A stretch of 64,000 bases of DNA from Streptomyces sp. SA15 (GTDB lineage: Bacteria; Actinomycetota; Actinomycetes; Streptomycetales; Streptomycetaceae). Shown piece after piece: positions 44,036-53,786 of the stretch. The stretch is taken from positions 303,957 through 367,956 of the forward strand of contig NZ_NTGE01000099.1 in assembly GCF_002291145.1 (NCBI RefSeq), read 5' to 3'. Below the pieces are notes generated by a model. It was not told where the DNA came from, searched no databases, and saw only the letters and a list, made by a program, of their open reading frames with translations. Numbering within the stretch: position 1 is the first letter of the stretch; each line of letters starts with the position of its first letter. Made by a program: the position numbers and the translations under genes.

Positions 44036-44806
44036 TCACCAGGCCAGGGCGTCGGCCATGGTCGACTGCCAGTACGAGACGCCGATCGAGTCGTCGACGT
44101 ACACGCCCTGCGCGGGCAGCGACGGACGGGCGACGCTCGCGCCGAAGGAGACCGCGAGGGACTTGGCCGTACGGCCGCCCGAGCCGCTGCCGTCCGCGGC
44201 CGAGAGAAGGACGCTCGCATAGCCCGACTCGCCGGGGGCCAGCGTGACCACCGCCTGCGGCTTGGAGTCCTCGAAGGCCGGCGGGACGGACTGGGCCTGG
44301 TCGAATCGGACGGCCGGGTAGCCGGTGAGGTCACAGTTCTTCGAGCCGGTGTTGGTGATGGTGAGGAGAAGGTGGTTCAGAGGGCGGGAGACCACCGTGG
44401 CGGCCATCCGGGTGGAGGCGCTGGAGCAGGGGACGGAGGCGGACGCCGAGTCCTTCGAGCCGGTGGAGCCTGAGACGCCCGTCGAACCGGAGGTGCCAGA
44501 ACCCGAGGTGCCAGTGGAACCCGACGAACCCGCGGAACCCGACGTGCCGCTCGAACCGGCCGCGCCCCCTGCCGAGCCTTCGGAGGTCGAGCCCGCCGGG
44601 TCGGTCTGTCCCTTCCCCGTGGACGTCCCCCCGCTCGCCTTGGCCGACGGCGTGGCGGAGGCCGTGGCCGTCGACGTGGACGCGGATCCCGCCGACGCCC
44701 CCTCGTCGTGGACGCCCTCTCCGCTGCCGCACGCCGTCAACGTCAGCGTGGCGGCCGTGAGCGCGGCGGCGACGAGCAGGCGGGTGCGGTGGGTGCGTGT
44801 GGACAT
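44036..44806 (-). CDS. DUF4232 domain lipoprotein
   Basis: A 256-residue lipoprotein: signal with lipobox TLTAC, then a roughly 90-residue Ser/Gly/Thr linker (many GSSGS/GTSGS units) that probably crosses the cell wall. A C-terminal DUF4232 domain follows, with CSSASTRMAATVVSRPLNHLLLTITNTGSKNCDLTGYPAVRF containing the conserved Cys pair. Function is unknown; the family is very common in streptomycetes. AGGGGGA precedes ATG 44806. Confidence 0.88.
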   Translation of the reverse strand: MSTRTHRTRLLVAAALTAATLTLTACGSGEGVHDEGASAGSASTSTATASATPSAKASGGTSTGKGQTDPAGSTSEGSAGGAAGSSGTSGSAGSSGSTGTSGSGTSGSTGVSGSTGSKDSASASVPCSSASTRMAATVVSRPLNHLLLTITNTGSKNCDLTGYPAVRFDQAQSVPPAFEDSKPQAVVTLAPGESGYASVLLSAADGSGSGGRTAKSLAVSFGASVARPSLPAQGVYVDDSIGVSYWQSTMADALAW

Positions 44807-45017
44807 GAAATCCCCCTGGTGCGGTACGGGTGTTGCATGGCCGCTCGACCGGGTGCCGGGAGCGGCGTGCTTGGATGGCCCCAGCTTGTGCGGCGATCCG
44901 TCCCAGCCGCCACGACTGCCGGGGCATCCGGGACGCTGGAACGCTCGCAACAGCTCTGACCTGGGGGAATGACCTGCCCCTGGAACGGGGTTCCGGGACG
45001 TGGGAGAGGGAGGAACG

Positions 45018-46367
45018 GTGGCGGGGGACGATTTCTCCGAGCTGTTGGGCCGGCTCAAGGAGCGGTCGGGGCTCAGTTACGGGGTGCTCGGGAAGCGCCT
45101 GCACACGAGCGCGTCCACGCTTCACCGGTACGTCAACGGGGACGCCGTACCGACGGATTACGCACCCGTGGAGCGGTTCGCGCGGGTGTGCAAGGCGACG
45201 CCCGAGGAACTGGTGGAACTGCATCGGCGGTGGGTTCTCGCGGATGCCCGGCGGGGACAGAAGGCCGGCGAGGCGCCTGCGGGGGAGGAACCGCGGGCGC
45301 GGACAGCGGCGGAGGCCGGGACCGGACCGAACGTCACGTCCGGGGCGACGGAATCCGGGGCGGCGGAATCCGATGCGGCGGAATCCGATGCGGCGGCCGA
45401 GCCCGTGCCCGAGGTCGAGCGACGGCCCCTGAAGGAGGCTCCCGTGGCGCGGCGGCGGCGTACCGTCGTGCTCGCCGGGACCGCCGTGGCCGCCGCCCTC
45501 GTAGCCGCCGCGCTCGTGGTGAATCTCGTGCCCGGCGAGGGCGGCGACGACCAGAGCGGGAAGCAGTCCGTGGGAGCCGCCTCCCAGTCCGCCGGCGGAA
45601 GTGACGACAGTCCCGACGCCTCCAAGCCGACCGACGCGAAGAGCAGGTCGGCCTCACCGTCCGCCCCGCGCAGCAGCAATCCCCCGGCTTCCGCCTCCGC
45701 CTCCCGGAGCGGCGGCGCCGGGGCGGCCCAGGGCGGCGATGCCGAGGACGGGGCATCCGCGCCCAAGGTCGCCGTCGATCCGTACAAGTGGGAAGGGCCG
45801 TGCAGCCAGCACTACCTGCTCGACCGGAAGCCCGAGGAGGTGCCTCCGCCGCCTCCTGAGCCCGACGCGCGCGGGTGGGTCACCGCGTTCGGCGGGGTCG
45901 CCGGCGGGCAGCAGATGCTCGAGCTGACCGTGCAGGGCACCGGGAAGGCCACCGTCGTCCTGGACGAACTCCATGTGCGGGTGGTGGAGAAGAGCGAGCC
46001 GCTCGCCTGGAACGACTTCGCGATGGGCGTCGGATGCGGTGGCGGCGTGGAGACGACGGCGTTCGGAGTGGACCTCGATGCCGGGCGGCCCGCGATCTCC
46101 CCCAAGGCCGGTCAGCGTGACTTCCCGTACAAGGTCAGCGAGTCCGACCCCGAGGTCTTCTACGTCTTCGCGGACGCGCGGGCGAACAACGTGAGCTGGT
46201 ACCTGGAGCTGGAGTGGTCCAGCGGCGGCAAGAAGGGCACCGTACGCGTCGACGACAACGGCAAACCCTTCCGGACGAGCGGGAACGTGGGACGGCCCGC
46301 GTACAACCACCCGCTCGGGGACTCGCAGTGGCGGCGGGACGAGTCCGCCCCCGAGATTCCCGGCTGA
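45018..46367 (+). CDS. Membrane-anchored XRE family regulator
   Basis: A 449-residue protein. The N-terminal HTH spans residues 5-75 (DFSELLGRLKERSGLSYGVLGKRLHTSASTLHRYVNGDAVPTD). A linker with 12-base tandem repeats encoding AESD follows, then one membrane segment (about 150-170, TVVLAGTAVAAALVAAALVV), an Ser/Pro-rich external stalk and a beta-rich external domain (WVTAFGGVAGGQQMLELTVQG, FYVFADARANNVSWYLELEW). It has the layout of a membrane-tethered DNA-binding sensor. GTG 45018 follows GAGGGAGG; GTG 45000 lies before that site. Confidence 0.85.
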   Translation: MAGDDFSELLGRLKERSGLSYGVLGKRLHTSASTLHRYVNGDAVPTDYAPVERFARVCKATPEELVELHRRWVLADARRGQKAGEAPAGEEPRARTAAEAGTGPNVTSGATESGAAESDAAESDAAAEPVPEVERRPLKEAPVARRRRTVVLAGTAVAAALVAAALVVNLVPGEGGDDQSGKQSVGAASQSAGGSDDSPDASKPTDAKSRSASPSAPRSSNPPASASASRSGGAGAAQGGDAEDGASAPKVAVDPYKWEGPCSQHYLLDRKPEEVPPPPPEPDARGWVTAFGGVAGGQQMLELTVQGTGKATVVLDELHVRVVEKSEPLAWNDFAMGVGCGGGVETTAFGVDLDAGRPAISPKAGQRDFPYKVSESDPEVFYVFADARANNVSWYLELEWSSGGKKGTVRVDDNGKPFRTSGNVGRPAYNHPLGDSQWRRDESAPEIPG

Positions 46368-46378
46368 GCGCCCTGCCT

Positions 46379-46422
<44 letters not shown>

Positions 46423-46436
46423 CGGATGATGGCCGT

Positions 46437-46904
46437 ATGCGCATCCGTATCGACGCCGTCGACCTGCCCGGCCGCACCAGCCGGGCCCCCTCCGACGGCA
46501 ACGCCCCCGCGTACGCCGACATCCATGTCGCCGTGCAACGCCGCGACCGTCCCGCCGAACTCCTCGACCCGCAGCCCGGCGACGCGGCGTCCGCGACATG
46601 GACCCTGGAGTGCACCGCGCTCGCCTCACCGACCGGCATCGACGTCAAAGGCCCGTATGTGCAGGACCGTCTGGGCCGCCGGTTCATCTACCTGTCGTGG
46701 GGCACCGTCGACGACCAGGGCCGCTTCACCATGTTCCGCCGCGCCAAGCTGATGCTCGACGCCGTCCCCGCGGACACACTCGCCGCCGCCGCACGCGACG
46801 GCCTGCTGGTCGGCCGCCTCGGCCTGACCGACCACGACGGCAACCCCCTGTGCGCACGAGTCGAGCCCCCGCACATCACCTGGACCGCCGAACCCGCCGA
46901 CTAG
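46437..46904 (+). CDS. DUF5990 family protein
   Basis: A 155-residue protein. RIRIDAVDLPGRTS at the start, then WTLECTALASPTGIDVKGPYVQ, RFIYLSWGTVDDQGRFTMFRRAKLMLD and GRLGLTDHDGNPLCARVEPP match the actinobacterial DUF5990 family, whose function is unknown. The Shine-Dalgarno region is the end of the GCAG repeat and GCGGATGATGG, so repeat length may affect initiation. It converges on the SpoIIE phosphatase gene with a 39-bp gap. Confidence 0.85.
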   Translation: MRIRIDAVDLPGRTSRAPSDGNAPAYADIHVAVQRRDRPAELLDPQPGDAASATWTLECTALASPTGIDVKGPYVQDRLGRRFIYLSWGTVDDQGRFTMFRRAKLMLDAVPADTLAAAARDGLLVGRLGLTDHDGNPLCARVEPPHITWTAEPAD

Positions 46905-46943
46905 GGCGCCTGTCCCCGCCGTGGAGCCGTGGAGAACACCCGC

Positions 46944-49880
46944 TCAGTCCAGGTCCACGCCGAAGTCCTCCCCGTTCAGCAACATCAGCTCCAAGGCATC
47001 GGACGCCCCGTCCTCGCGGCTGTCCGGGCCGAGGAGTGCCTGCTCGGTCCAGATGCACTTTCCCTTCGCCGTGTAGCGCGTGCCCCAGCGTTGGGAGAGT
47101 GCCGTGATCAGTTGCAGGCCGCGGCCTCCCTCGTCGGTGTCCGTGGCACGGCGGATGCGGGGCATCGTGAGGCTGCCGTCGAAGACCTCGCAGACCAGTT
47201 CGCGGCCGTGCAGCAGACGCAGGCTGACCGGGCCCTTGGCGTGGCGTACGACGTTGCCCACCAGTTCGCTGGCCAGGAGTTCCGTGGTGGGGGTCAGGTC
47301 GTCCAGGCCCCAGGCGGAGAGTTGCTCACGGACGTGGCGGCGGGCCTGGCGGGCCGCCTTCGGGTCCTGGGGCAGCGGCCAGGAGGCCATCCTGTCGCCG
47401 TTCAGGGCGTGCAGGCGGGCGACGAGGAACGCGGCGTCGTCGGCCGCCTGGTGGTCGGCGGGGAGCAGCCCGTCCGTCAGGGTGTCGCACAGACGCTCCA
47501 GGTCTGTGCCGGTGCCGTCCTCCTGGGCGGTGCGCAGGAGTTGGGCCAAATCCGCCATGCCCTCGTCCATCTCGCGCTTGGCCGACTCGACCAGGCCGTC
47601 GGTGTAGAGCACGAGCAGGCTTCCCTCGGGGACCGGCAGTTCGACCGTCTCGAAGGGCGGTTCCGCCGCGCCCAGGGGTGGGTCCACGGCCAGGTCCGGG
47701 AAGTGGACCGTGCCGTCGGGGTGGACCAGGGCCGGGGGCGGGTGCCCGGCGCGGGCGATGGAGCAGACCTGGGTGGTGGAGTCGTAGAGCGCGTACAGGC
47801 AGGTCACGTACGACTCCTCGCCCATGCCGCCGACGATGTCGTTGAGGTGGCTCATGATCTCGTCGGGGGGCAGTTCCAGGTCGGCCAGGGTGTGGACGGC
47901 CGTGCGCAGGCGGCCCATGGTGGCCGCCTCGGGCAGGCCGTGGCCCATCACGTCGCCGACGACGAGGGCGACCTGGCCGCTGGAGAGCGGGATGATGTCG
48001 TACCAGTCGCCGCCCACGTCCATGCCCTGGCCGGCGGGGAGATAGCGGGCGGCGGCCTCGCACGCGGGCAGGTCGGGCAGCCCCCGGGGAAGCAGACTGC
48101 GCTGGAGTTCGCGGGAACGGGTGTGTTCGGCGTCGTAGAGCCGGGCCCGTTCCAGGGCCTGCGCGACGAGGGCGCTGATCGTGGTGAGGAGGGTGCGCTC
48201 CTCGTCGGTGAGGCGGCGCGGGCGGTCGAAGGAGACCGCGCAGACCCCGAACGTGTGCCCGGACGCGGTCAGCGGCAGAAACGCCCAGGCCTGTTTGCCG
48301 GCGTGGCCGGGCAGGTCGGCCCGTCCGGGGTAACGCGCGGCGAATTCCTGCGCGGAGGACAGGAACAGCGGTGTGCCGGCCAGGACCGTGTCCCACAGCG
48401 GGTTGGGCCGCATCCGCTCGCGGCTGCCGAGCCGGTCGAGAAAGTCGTCCGGGTAGCCGACGGATCCGACGTCGTGCAGCCGGTCGCCCTCACGCACCTG
48501 CACCACCAGCCCGGTGGCGGCGAACGGCGGCAGCACCCGTCGGGCGACCGCGTCCACCACGTCCTGTGAGGTCGTCGCCTTGGCGAGTGCCGTGGTCAGC
48601 TCCGCGATCCGGGCCGCTCGTTCGGATGCGGCGCGTTCGGCGGCCCGGTGCTCCTCCGCGAGGCGCCGCGGCTTGGTGACGTCGGTGAAGTAGAGGGTGC
48701 GGCCGTCGGGTCCCGGGACGAGCCGCAGGTGGTAGCGGCGCCCGGTGTCCGGAACGTGTACGTCGAAGCCGGCGGGCTTCTCCTCGGCCGCGGCCCGTCG
48801 GCAGCGGCTCTCCAGGCCGGGGACCTGCTGTGCGGAGGGCAGCTCCCACAGGATGCGCCCGAACAACTCCTCCTCGGAGAAGCCGAGCGTGCGTTCCGCC
48901 TCCAGGTTGGCGAAGGTGATCCGCCAGTCGTCGTCCACCGCCAGGAAGCCGTCGCTCATATGGCGCAGGGCCCGGCTCAGTGCGTCACGGGCGGTACGGG
49001 GCTCGTTGCTGTCCCACCCCACGCCGATCATCCGGTGGGCTTCGCCCTGTTCGTCGTACGTCGCCCTGCCGCGTGCCTGGGTCCAGCCCCAGGTTCCGTC
49101 CAGTTTGCGCACGCGGTACTCGGCCTCGTACACGCCGTGCTCCCGTATCGCCCGCTGCGCGGCCGCCAGCGTCGGTGCCAGGTCGTCGGGGTGGACGATC
49201 CGCATCCAGTTCTCGATCTTTCCGGTGAAGTCGGCCGTCCTGGTGCCGTAGAGCTCCAGGGCCGCCTCGTCCCACATCAGGTCGCCGGTCTGGATGTTCC
49301 AGTCCCACGAGCCGACGCTGACCTCCTTCAGCGCCTGCCGCAGGCGCTCACCGCCCAGCTCCGTCTGCGAGGGCCCGGACGGCGGCGGTGCCTGCACCAT
49401 CCGCTCCTCGGTCCAGGCGACGACGGCCCGCAGGAACTCCCACTGCCGCGGGGTGGGCTCACCGCCGTCGCCCATCAGGAGGGTGAGCGCGCCGATGCTG
49501 CGGTCCCCGCTGAATACCGGTAAGGCGGCCAGGCCGGTGCCGGGCCATCTGACGTCCGCCGCTTGTGCCGCTTCCGCCGGAGGTGCGGCGGGATCGGTGG
49601 GATCGGCGGGTTCCAGCGGCACCCATACGCCACTGCCGTGGTGCAGGGCACGGGCCGGGGCCAGCGGGCCTTCCTGGTCGAGGATCTCCCAAGGGCGAGT
49701 GAGGGCGGGAGGGAGCCCGGCCGCAGACACCAGACGCAACGCGGACATGGGGCCACGGAGGTGAACCGTTCCTCCCAAGGCACCCAACTCGCCCACCGCA
49801 TGCTGGAGGGCCAGCCGGAAGACTTCGCTTTCCGTGACACCGGGGACCACTGTGCTCAGCAAAGCCAACCGTGCGTTCAT
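46944..49880 (-). CDS. PAS/GAF-domain SpoIIE-type phosphatase with HATPase
   Basis: A 978-residue cytoplasmic signalling protein. Approximate order: GAF-like (1-165); PAS with PAC (200-310, WDWNIQTGDLMWDEAALELYG); PAS (320-420, GFLAVDDDWRITFANLEAERTLGF); GAF (440-600); PP2C/SpoIIE phosphatase (about 625-835) with GGDWYDIIPLSSGQVALVVGDVMGHG, RAGHPPPALV and LYTDGLVE; and a C-terminal anti-sigma-kinase-like HATPase (about 855-950, TELLASELVGNVVRHAKGP, DTDEGGRGLQLI). Such proteins dephosphorylate anti-anti-sigma factors. ATG 49880 gives the typical start MNARLALLSTVVPGVTE, with AAGG upstream. Confidence 0.93.
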   Translation of the reverse strand: MNARLALLSTVVPGVTESEVFRLALQHAVGELGALGGTVHLRGPMSALRLVSAAGLPPALTRPWEILDQEGPLAPARALHHGSGVWVPLEPADPTDPAAPPAEAAQAADVRWPGTGLAALPVFSGDRSIGALTLLMGDGGEPTPRQWEFLRAVVAWTEERMVQAPPPSGPSQTELGGERLRQALKEVSVGSWDWNIQTGDLMWDEAALELYGTRTADFTGKIENWMRIVHPDDLAPTLAAAQRAIREHGVYEAEYRVRKLDGTWGWTQARGRATYDEQGEAHRMIGVGWDSNEPRTARDALSRALRHMSDGFLAVDDDWRITFANLEAERTLGFSEEELFGRILWELPSAQQVPGLESRCRRAAAEEKPAGFDVHVPDTGRRYHLRLVPGPDGRTLYFTDVTKPRRLAEEHRAAERAASERAARIAELTTALAKATTSQDVVDAVARRVLPPFAATGLVVQVREGDRLHDVGSVGYPDDFLDRLGSRERMRPNPLWDTVLAGTPLFLSSAQEFAARYPGRADLPGHAGKQAWAFLPLTASGHTFGVCAVSFDRPRRLTDEERTLLTTISALVAQALERARLYDAEHTRSRELQRSLLPRGLPDLPACEAAARYLPAGQGMDVGGDWYDIIPLSSGQVALVVGDVMGHGLPEAATMGRLRTAVHTLADLELPPDEIMSHLNDIVGGMGEESYVTCLYALYDSTTQVCSIARAGHPPPALVHPDGTVHFPDLAVDPPLGAAEPPFETVELPVPEGSLLVLYTDGLVESAKREMDEGMADLAQLLRTAQEDGTGTDLERLCDTLTDGLLPADHQAADDAAFLVARLHALNGDRMASWPLPQDPKAARQARRHVREQLSAWGLDDLTPTTELLASELVGNVVRHAKGPVSLRLLHGRELVCEVFDGSLTMPRIRRATDTDEGGRGLQLITALSQRWGTRYTAKGKCIWTEQALLGPDSREDGASDALELMLLNGEDFGVDLD

Positions 49881-49996
49881 GCCGCGGACCTTATCGTTCT
49901 CATCTCGTTCGAAACCTTGCTTCGCAGGACTCTCACGGTTGTCCCCGGGCTGCCCCACAGAGCATCAACGTGCCTGCCCACGGGCAGCCTGGCGCC

Positions 49997-51079
49997 ATGG
50001 ATATCGGTGTCTTCATCCCCATCGGCAACAACGGATGGCTCATATCGAAGAGTTCTCCGCAATACATGCCCACCTTCGAACTGAACAAGGCCGTCGTACG
50101 CAAGGCCGAGGAGCACGGGCTGGACTTCGCCCTGTCGATGATCAAACTCAAGGGGTTCGGCGGCGAGACCGAGTTCTGGGACCACAACCTCGAGTCGTTC
50201 ACCCTGATGGCGGGCCTGGCCGCCGCGACGGACCGGATCAAGCTGTACGCCTCCACGCCGATCCTCGCGCTGCCTCCGGCCATCGTCGCGCGCATGGCCG
50301 TGACGGTCGACTCGATCGCCCCCGGCCGGTTCGGCGTCAACATCGTCACCGGCTGGGCGCCCGGCGAGTACTCCCAGATGGGCCTGTGGCCCGGGGACGA
50401 GCACTTCGGCAACCGCTACGCCCGTGCCGCCGAGTACGTCACCGTGATGAAGGAGCTGTGGAGCGAGGGTGTCAGCGACTTCAAGGGGGAGTTCTACGAG
50501 ATGGACGACTGCGTGCTGTCTCCCCGGCCGGCGAACGGGCACATCGACATCGTCGCCGCCGGACAGAGCAACACCGGCATGAGGTTCGCCGCCGAGCACG
50601 CCGACTACAGCTTCATCCTGGGCAGCGGCGTCAACACCCCGCTCGCGCTCTCGGACTCCACGGCCACGCTCGTGGACGCGGCGAAGGAGACGGGCCGCGA
50701 CGTCGGAGCGCTCTCGCTGTTCATGGTCATCGCGGACGAGACCGACGAGGCCGCCCGGGCGAAGTGGAAGGACTACCACGACAACGCCGATCTCGCGGCG
50801 CTGGCGTACATGGCGGGGGAATCGGCCACGGACAACACCGCCGACGACTCCTCGACCGCCCGGACCATCTCGCTGCCCGAGGGCGCCGTGAACTTCAACA
50901 TGGGCACGCTCGTCGGCTCCTACGAGACCGTCGCGAGGATGCTCGACGAGGTCGCCGGGGTGTCCGGCACCAAGGGCATCATGCTGGTGTTCGACGACTT
51001 CCTCGAAGGCCTCGAGAACTTCGGTACGCGCATCCAGCCGCTGATGCGGTCCAGGTCGGGCCACTCGACGGCGGGGTGA
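49997..51079 (+). CDS. rutA: Pyrimidine monooxygenase RutA (LLM flavoprotein)
   Basis: A 360-residue FMN-dependent luciferase-like monooxygenase that agrees with E. coli RutA along its length: VFIPIGNNGWLISKSSPQYM, TFELNKAVVRKAEEHG, FWDHNLESFTLMAGLAA, VTVDSIAPGRFGVNIVTGWA, SPRPANGHIDIVAAGQSNTG and GTLVGSYETVARMLDEVA. RutA opens the uracil ring at N3-C4 to start pyrimidine degradation, using reduced FMN from RutF. None of rutB-G is in the window, so it is isolated, or it acts on a different heterocycle. The ATG at 49997 lacks a strong RBS. Confidence 0.9.
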   Translation: MDIGVFIPIGNNGWLISKSSPQYMPTFELNKAVVRKAEEHGLDFALSMIKLKGFGGETEFWDHNLESFTLMAGLAAATDRIKLYASTPILALPPAIVARMAVTVDSIAPGRFGVNIVTGWAPGEYSQMGLWPGDEHFGNRYARAAEYVTVMKELWSEGVSDFKGEFYEMDDCVLSPRPANGHIDIVAAGQSNTGMRFAAEHADYSFILGSGVNTPLALSDSTATLVDAAKETGRDVGALSLFMVIADETDEAARAKWKDYHDNADLAALAYMAGESATDNTADDSSTARTISLPEGAVNFNMGTLVGSYETVARMLDEVAGVSGTKGIMLVFDDFLEGLENFGTRIQPLMRSRSGHSTAG

Positions 51080-51102
51080 GTTCACCGGGCCTGTCCGGCG
51101 GA

Positions 51103-52155
51103 TCAGGTCGCAGGAAAGTGGAGGCCCGCCTCCCCCACGACCCGCACCCCCGTCTCCTCCCCCGGGCGGACGGACAGCGGGCCCGCGACCCGGATGCCGA
51201 CCGGGGTGTCGTGGCCCTCGACGGCCACGGTGACCATGGCGTCGTGGCCGTAGTACGAGACGTCGGTCACCGTGCCCCTGACCGAGCCGTCGGCGTCCGT
51301 GTCGGTGAGGCGGAGCTGTTCCGGGCGGAGCAGGACCGTGCCGGTGCGCACGCCCTCGGGCGGCGTGGCGAGGGGTACCGCGCCCAGGGCGGTCACGGCC
51401 GTGCCGTCGGCGTCGACCGTGCCGGGGAGCAGGACGGCGTCGCCGACGAAGCCGGCGATCCAGGGATCCGCGGGGTGGCGGTAGAGGTCCTGCGGAGTGG
51501 CGCACTGGGCGACCCGGCCGTCCCGTACGACGGCGACGAGGTCGGCGGTGGACAGGGCTTCTTGCTGGTCGTGGGTGACGAGGACCGCCGTGGCCCCGGT
51601 CGCCCGCAGCGCTGCCCGCACGTCCGCCCGTACCCCCGCCCGCAGCGCGCTGTCGAGGGCGTTGAACGGCTCGTCGAGCAGCACGAGCCCGGGTCGCGGG
51701 GCGAGGGCGCGGGCCAGGGCGACGCGCTGTTGCTGGCCGCCGGACAGCTCGTGCGGCATGCGGTCGCCGTATCCGGCCAGGCCGACCAGTTCGAGCATGT
51801 CGTCGGTCCTGCGCCGCCGTTCGGGCCGGTCGGTGCCGGTCAGGCCGAAGGCGACGTTGCGGGCGACGCTCAGGTGCGGGAAGAGGGCGCCCTCCTGGGG
51901 CACGATGCCGATGCGGCGCCGCTCCGGCGGGACGTGGACGCCGGGCCCGTTCAGGATCCGGTCGCCGAGTCGGACGGTGCCCGCGTCGGCGCGCAGGAAA
52001 CCGGCGACGATCCGCAGCATCGTGGTCTTGCCGCAGCCGGAGGGGCCCAGGACGGCGGCCAACGCGCCCGCCGGGACGGTGAGTTCGAGGCCGCGCAGGA
52101 CCGGCTCCCCGGCTCCGTAGGACTTGGTGAGCCCTTCGACGTGCAGTGCGTTCAT
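51103..52155 (-). CDS. Iron(III) ABC transporter ATP-binding protein
   Basis: A 350-residue ATPase of the FbpC/SfuC class. It has Walker A GPSGCGKTT (residue about 37), Q-loop VPQEGALFPHLS, signature LSGGQQQRVALARAL, Walker B LVLLDEPFNALD and the switch His in VLVTHDQQEAL. A C-terminal TOBE-like regulatory part starts near residue 240 (LRPEQLRLTDTDADG). It overlaps the permease gene stop (4 bp). With the permease and binding protein it forms an importer for Fe3+; the shared iron box upstream supports iron as substrate. Confidence 0.93.
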   Translation of the reverse strand: MNALHVEGLTKSYGAGEPVLRGLELTVPAGALAAVLGPSGCGKTTMLRIVAGFLRADAGTVRLGDRILNGPGVHVPPERRRIGIVPQEGALFPHLSVARNVAFGLTGTDRPERRRRTDDMLELVGLAGYGDRMPHELSGGQQQRVALARALAPRPGLVLLDEPFNALDSALRAGVRADVRAALRATGATAVLVTHDQQEALSTADLVAVVRDGRVAQCATPQDLYRHPADPWIAGFVGDAVLLPGTVDADGTAVTALGAVPLATPPEGVRTGTVLLRPEQLRLTDTDADGSVRGTVTDVSYYGHDAMVTVAVEGHDTPVGIRVAGPLSVRPGEETGVRVVGEAGLHFPAT

Positions 52156-53780
52156 GTCCGGTGCCTGCCTAGGAGGTACGAGGGGACGGCGGCCAGCAGG
52201 ATCAGCGCGGCGGCGTAGGGGGCGGCGGCCGCGAAGGATCCGGCGCCGGTCTCCGTCCACAGCCGGGTGGCAAGGGTGTCCATGCCGGTGGGGCGCAACA
52301 ACAGGGTCGCGGGCAGCTCCTTCATGCAGACCACGAAGGTGAGTGCCGCCCCGGCGGCCACGCCGGGCGCGGCCAGCGGCACGGTGATCTCGCGCAGCAC
52401 CTGCCACGGCCGCCGCCCGAGCGAGCGGGCCACGTCCTCCAGCACGGGCGGCGCCTGGAGTACGGCCGCACGGGTGGCGGCCACCGCGACGGGCAGGAAC
52501 AGCACGGCGTAGGCACCGACCAGCAGGGGCAGTCGCTGGTAGAGCGGGTACGCGTAGCGCACGGCGAAGAACACCAGGGCGAGCGCGACCGTGATGCCGG
52601 GCAGCGCGTGTCCCGCGTACGCCGCCTGCTCCAGCAGACGCGCGCCGCGGCCCCGGTGCCGGGCGGCGATCACCCCGACCGGCAGGGCGAGGACCGTGGT
52701 GAGGCCGGCGCCCGCCGCCGCGACCCCGAACGTCGCCCAGGCCGTCTCCGCGAGCCCGCCGAGATCCCAGTCCGCCGAGCTGCCGACGGCCAGCCAGTAC
52801 CCGAGGGTGCCCAGCGGGAAGGCGACGGCCACGGCCGCCACCGCCCCGCACCACAGCAGGGCGAGCGGCCGCCACCGGCCGAGGGCGACCGGGAGAGCCG
52901 GGCGGGCGGCGCCCGTACCGGTCCTGGCGTGCCCGGCGCGTCCGCGTGTACGGGCCTCGGCGGCCACCAGCGCGATCGTCATCACGACCAGCACCACGCT
53001 GAGGGCGGCGGCCGGGGTCCGGTCGAAGGAGGCGCGGTACGAGGTGTGGACGGCCCGGGTGAAGGTGTCGTACCGCATCAGGGACACCGCGCCGAAGTCG
53101 GAGAGCACGTACAGGGCGACGAGCAGCGCTCCGCCCGCGGCCGCCGGCCGCAGCTGCGGGAGCGTGACCCTGACGAACGTCCGCAGCGGGCCGTGCCCGA
53201 GGGAGCGTGCCGCCTCCTCCTGCGCCGGGTCGATGCCCCGCAGCGCGGCGGCGACCGGCAGGTGGACGTACGGGAAGCTGACCAGCGTCAGGGCGAGCGC
53301 GGCGCCGCCGAACCCTGCGAGGCCCGGCTCGGCCGACAGCCAGGCGAACGCGGCGACGTAACTGGGCACGGCCAGCGGCAGCGTGGCCAGCACCGACCAG
53401 GCGCGGGCTCCGGGCAGCGCGGTGCGCACGGTCAGCCAGGCCAGCGAGACTCCCAGCACCAGGCAGGCAGCCACGACCACGACGGTCAGGCCGAGGCTGC
53501 GGCCGAGGAGGTTCAGGGTGCGTTCGTCGGCGACGACGTCCCAGGCGAAGGCCGGGCCGCGTTCCAGGGCGCGGACGGCGAGGTAGCCGAGGGGCAGCAG
53601 GGCGAAGAGGGCGGCCACGCAGGCGGGGACGAGCAGGACCAGGGGCGGCCTCCGGCCTGCCGTACGCGTCCTTCCGGGCCTGCGGAGCGAGCGGGCCGAG
53701 TCCCCTCGGTCGTCCCCGCGTTCGCGCCCGTCGGGGGCGGGGGCTCCGGCCGGGCGCGAGGTGGACGGCGAAGTACGCAC
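52152..53780 (-). CDS. Iron(III) ABC transporter permease (FbpB-like)
   Basis: A 542-residue fused permease with two copies of the BPD_transp_1 domain and about 12 membrane segments. The two EAA loops are visible: LRGIDPAQEEAARSLGHGPLRTF near residue 195 and VLEDVARSLGRRPWQVLREI near 450. The N-terminal 45 residues are hydrophilic and Arg/Gly-rich. GTG 53780 lies 6 bp after the stop of the binding protein gene, and the stop overlaps the ATPase start. This double-domain layout is usual for Fe3+ (SfuB/FbpB) systems. Confidence 0.92.
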   Translation of the reverse strand: MRTSPSTSRPAGAPAPDGRERGDDRGDSARSLRRPGRTRTAGRRPPLVLLVPACVAALFALLPLGYLAVRALERGPAFAWDVVADERTLNLLGRSLGLTVVVVAACLVLGVSLAWLTVRTALPGARAWSVLATLPLAVPSYVAAFAWLSAEPGLAGFGGAALALTLVSFPYVHLPVAAALRGIDPAQEEAARSLGHGPLRTFVRVTLPQLRPAAAGGALLVALYVLSDFGAVSLMRYDTFTRAVHTSYRASFDRTPAAALSVVLVVMTIALVAAEARTRGRAGHARTGTGAARPALPVALGRWRPLALLWCGAVAAVAVAFPLGTLGYWLAVGSSADWDLGGLAETAWATFGVAAAGAGLTTVLALPVGVIAARHRGRGARLLEQAAYAGHALPGITVALALVFFAVRYAYPLYQRLPLLVGAYAVLFLPVAVAATRAAVLQAPPVLEDVARSLGRRPWQVLREITVPLAAPGVAAGAALTFVVCMKELPATLLLRPTGMDTLATRLWTETGAGSFAAAAPYAAALILLAAVPSYLLGRHRT

Positions 53781-53786
53781 GGCGGG

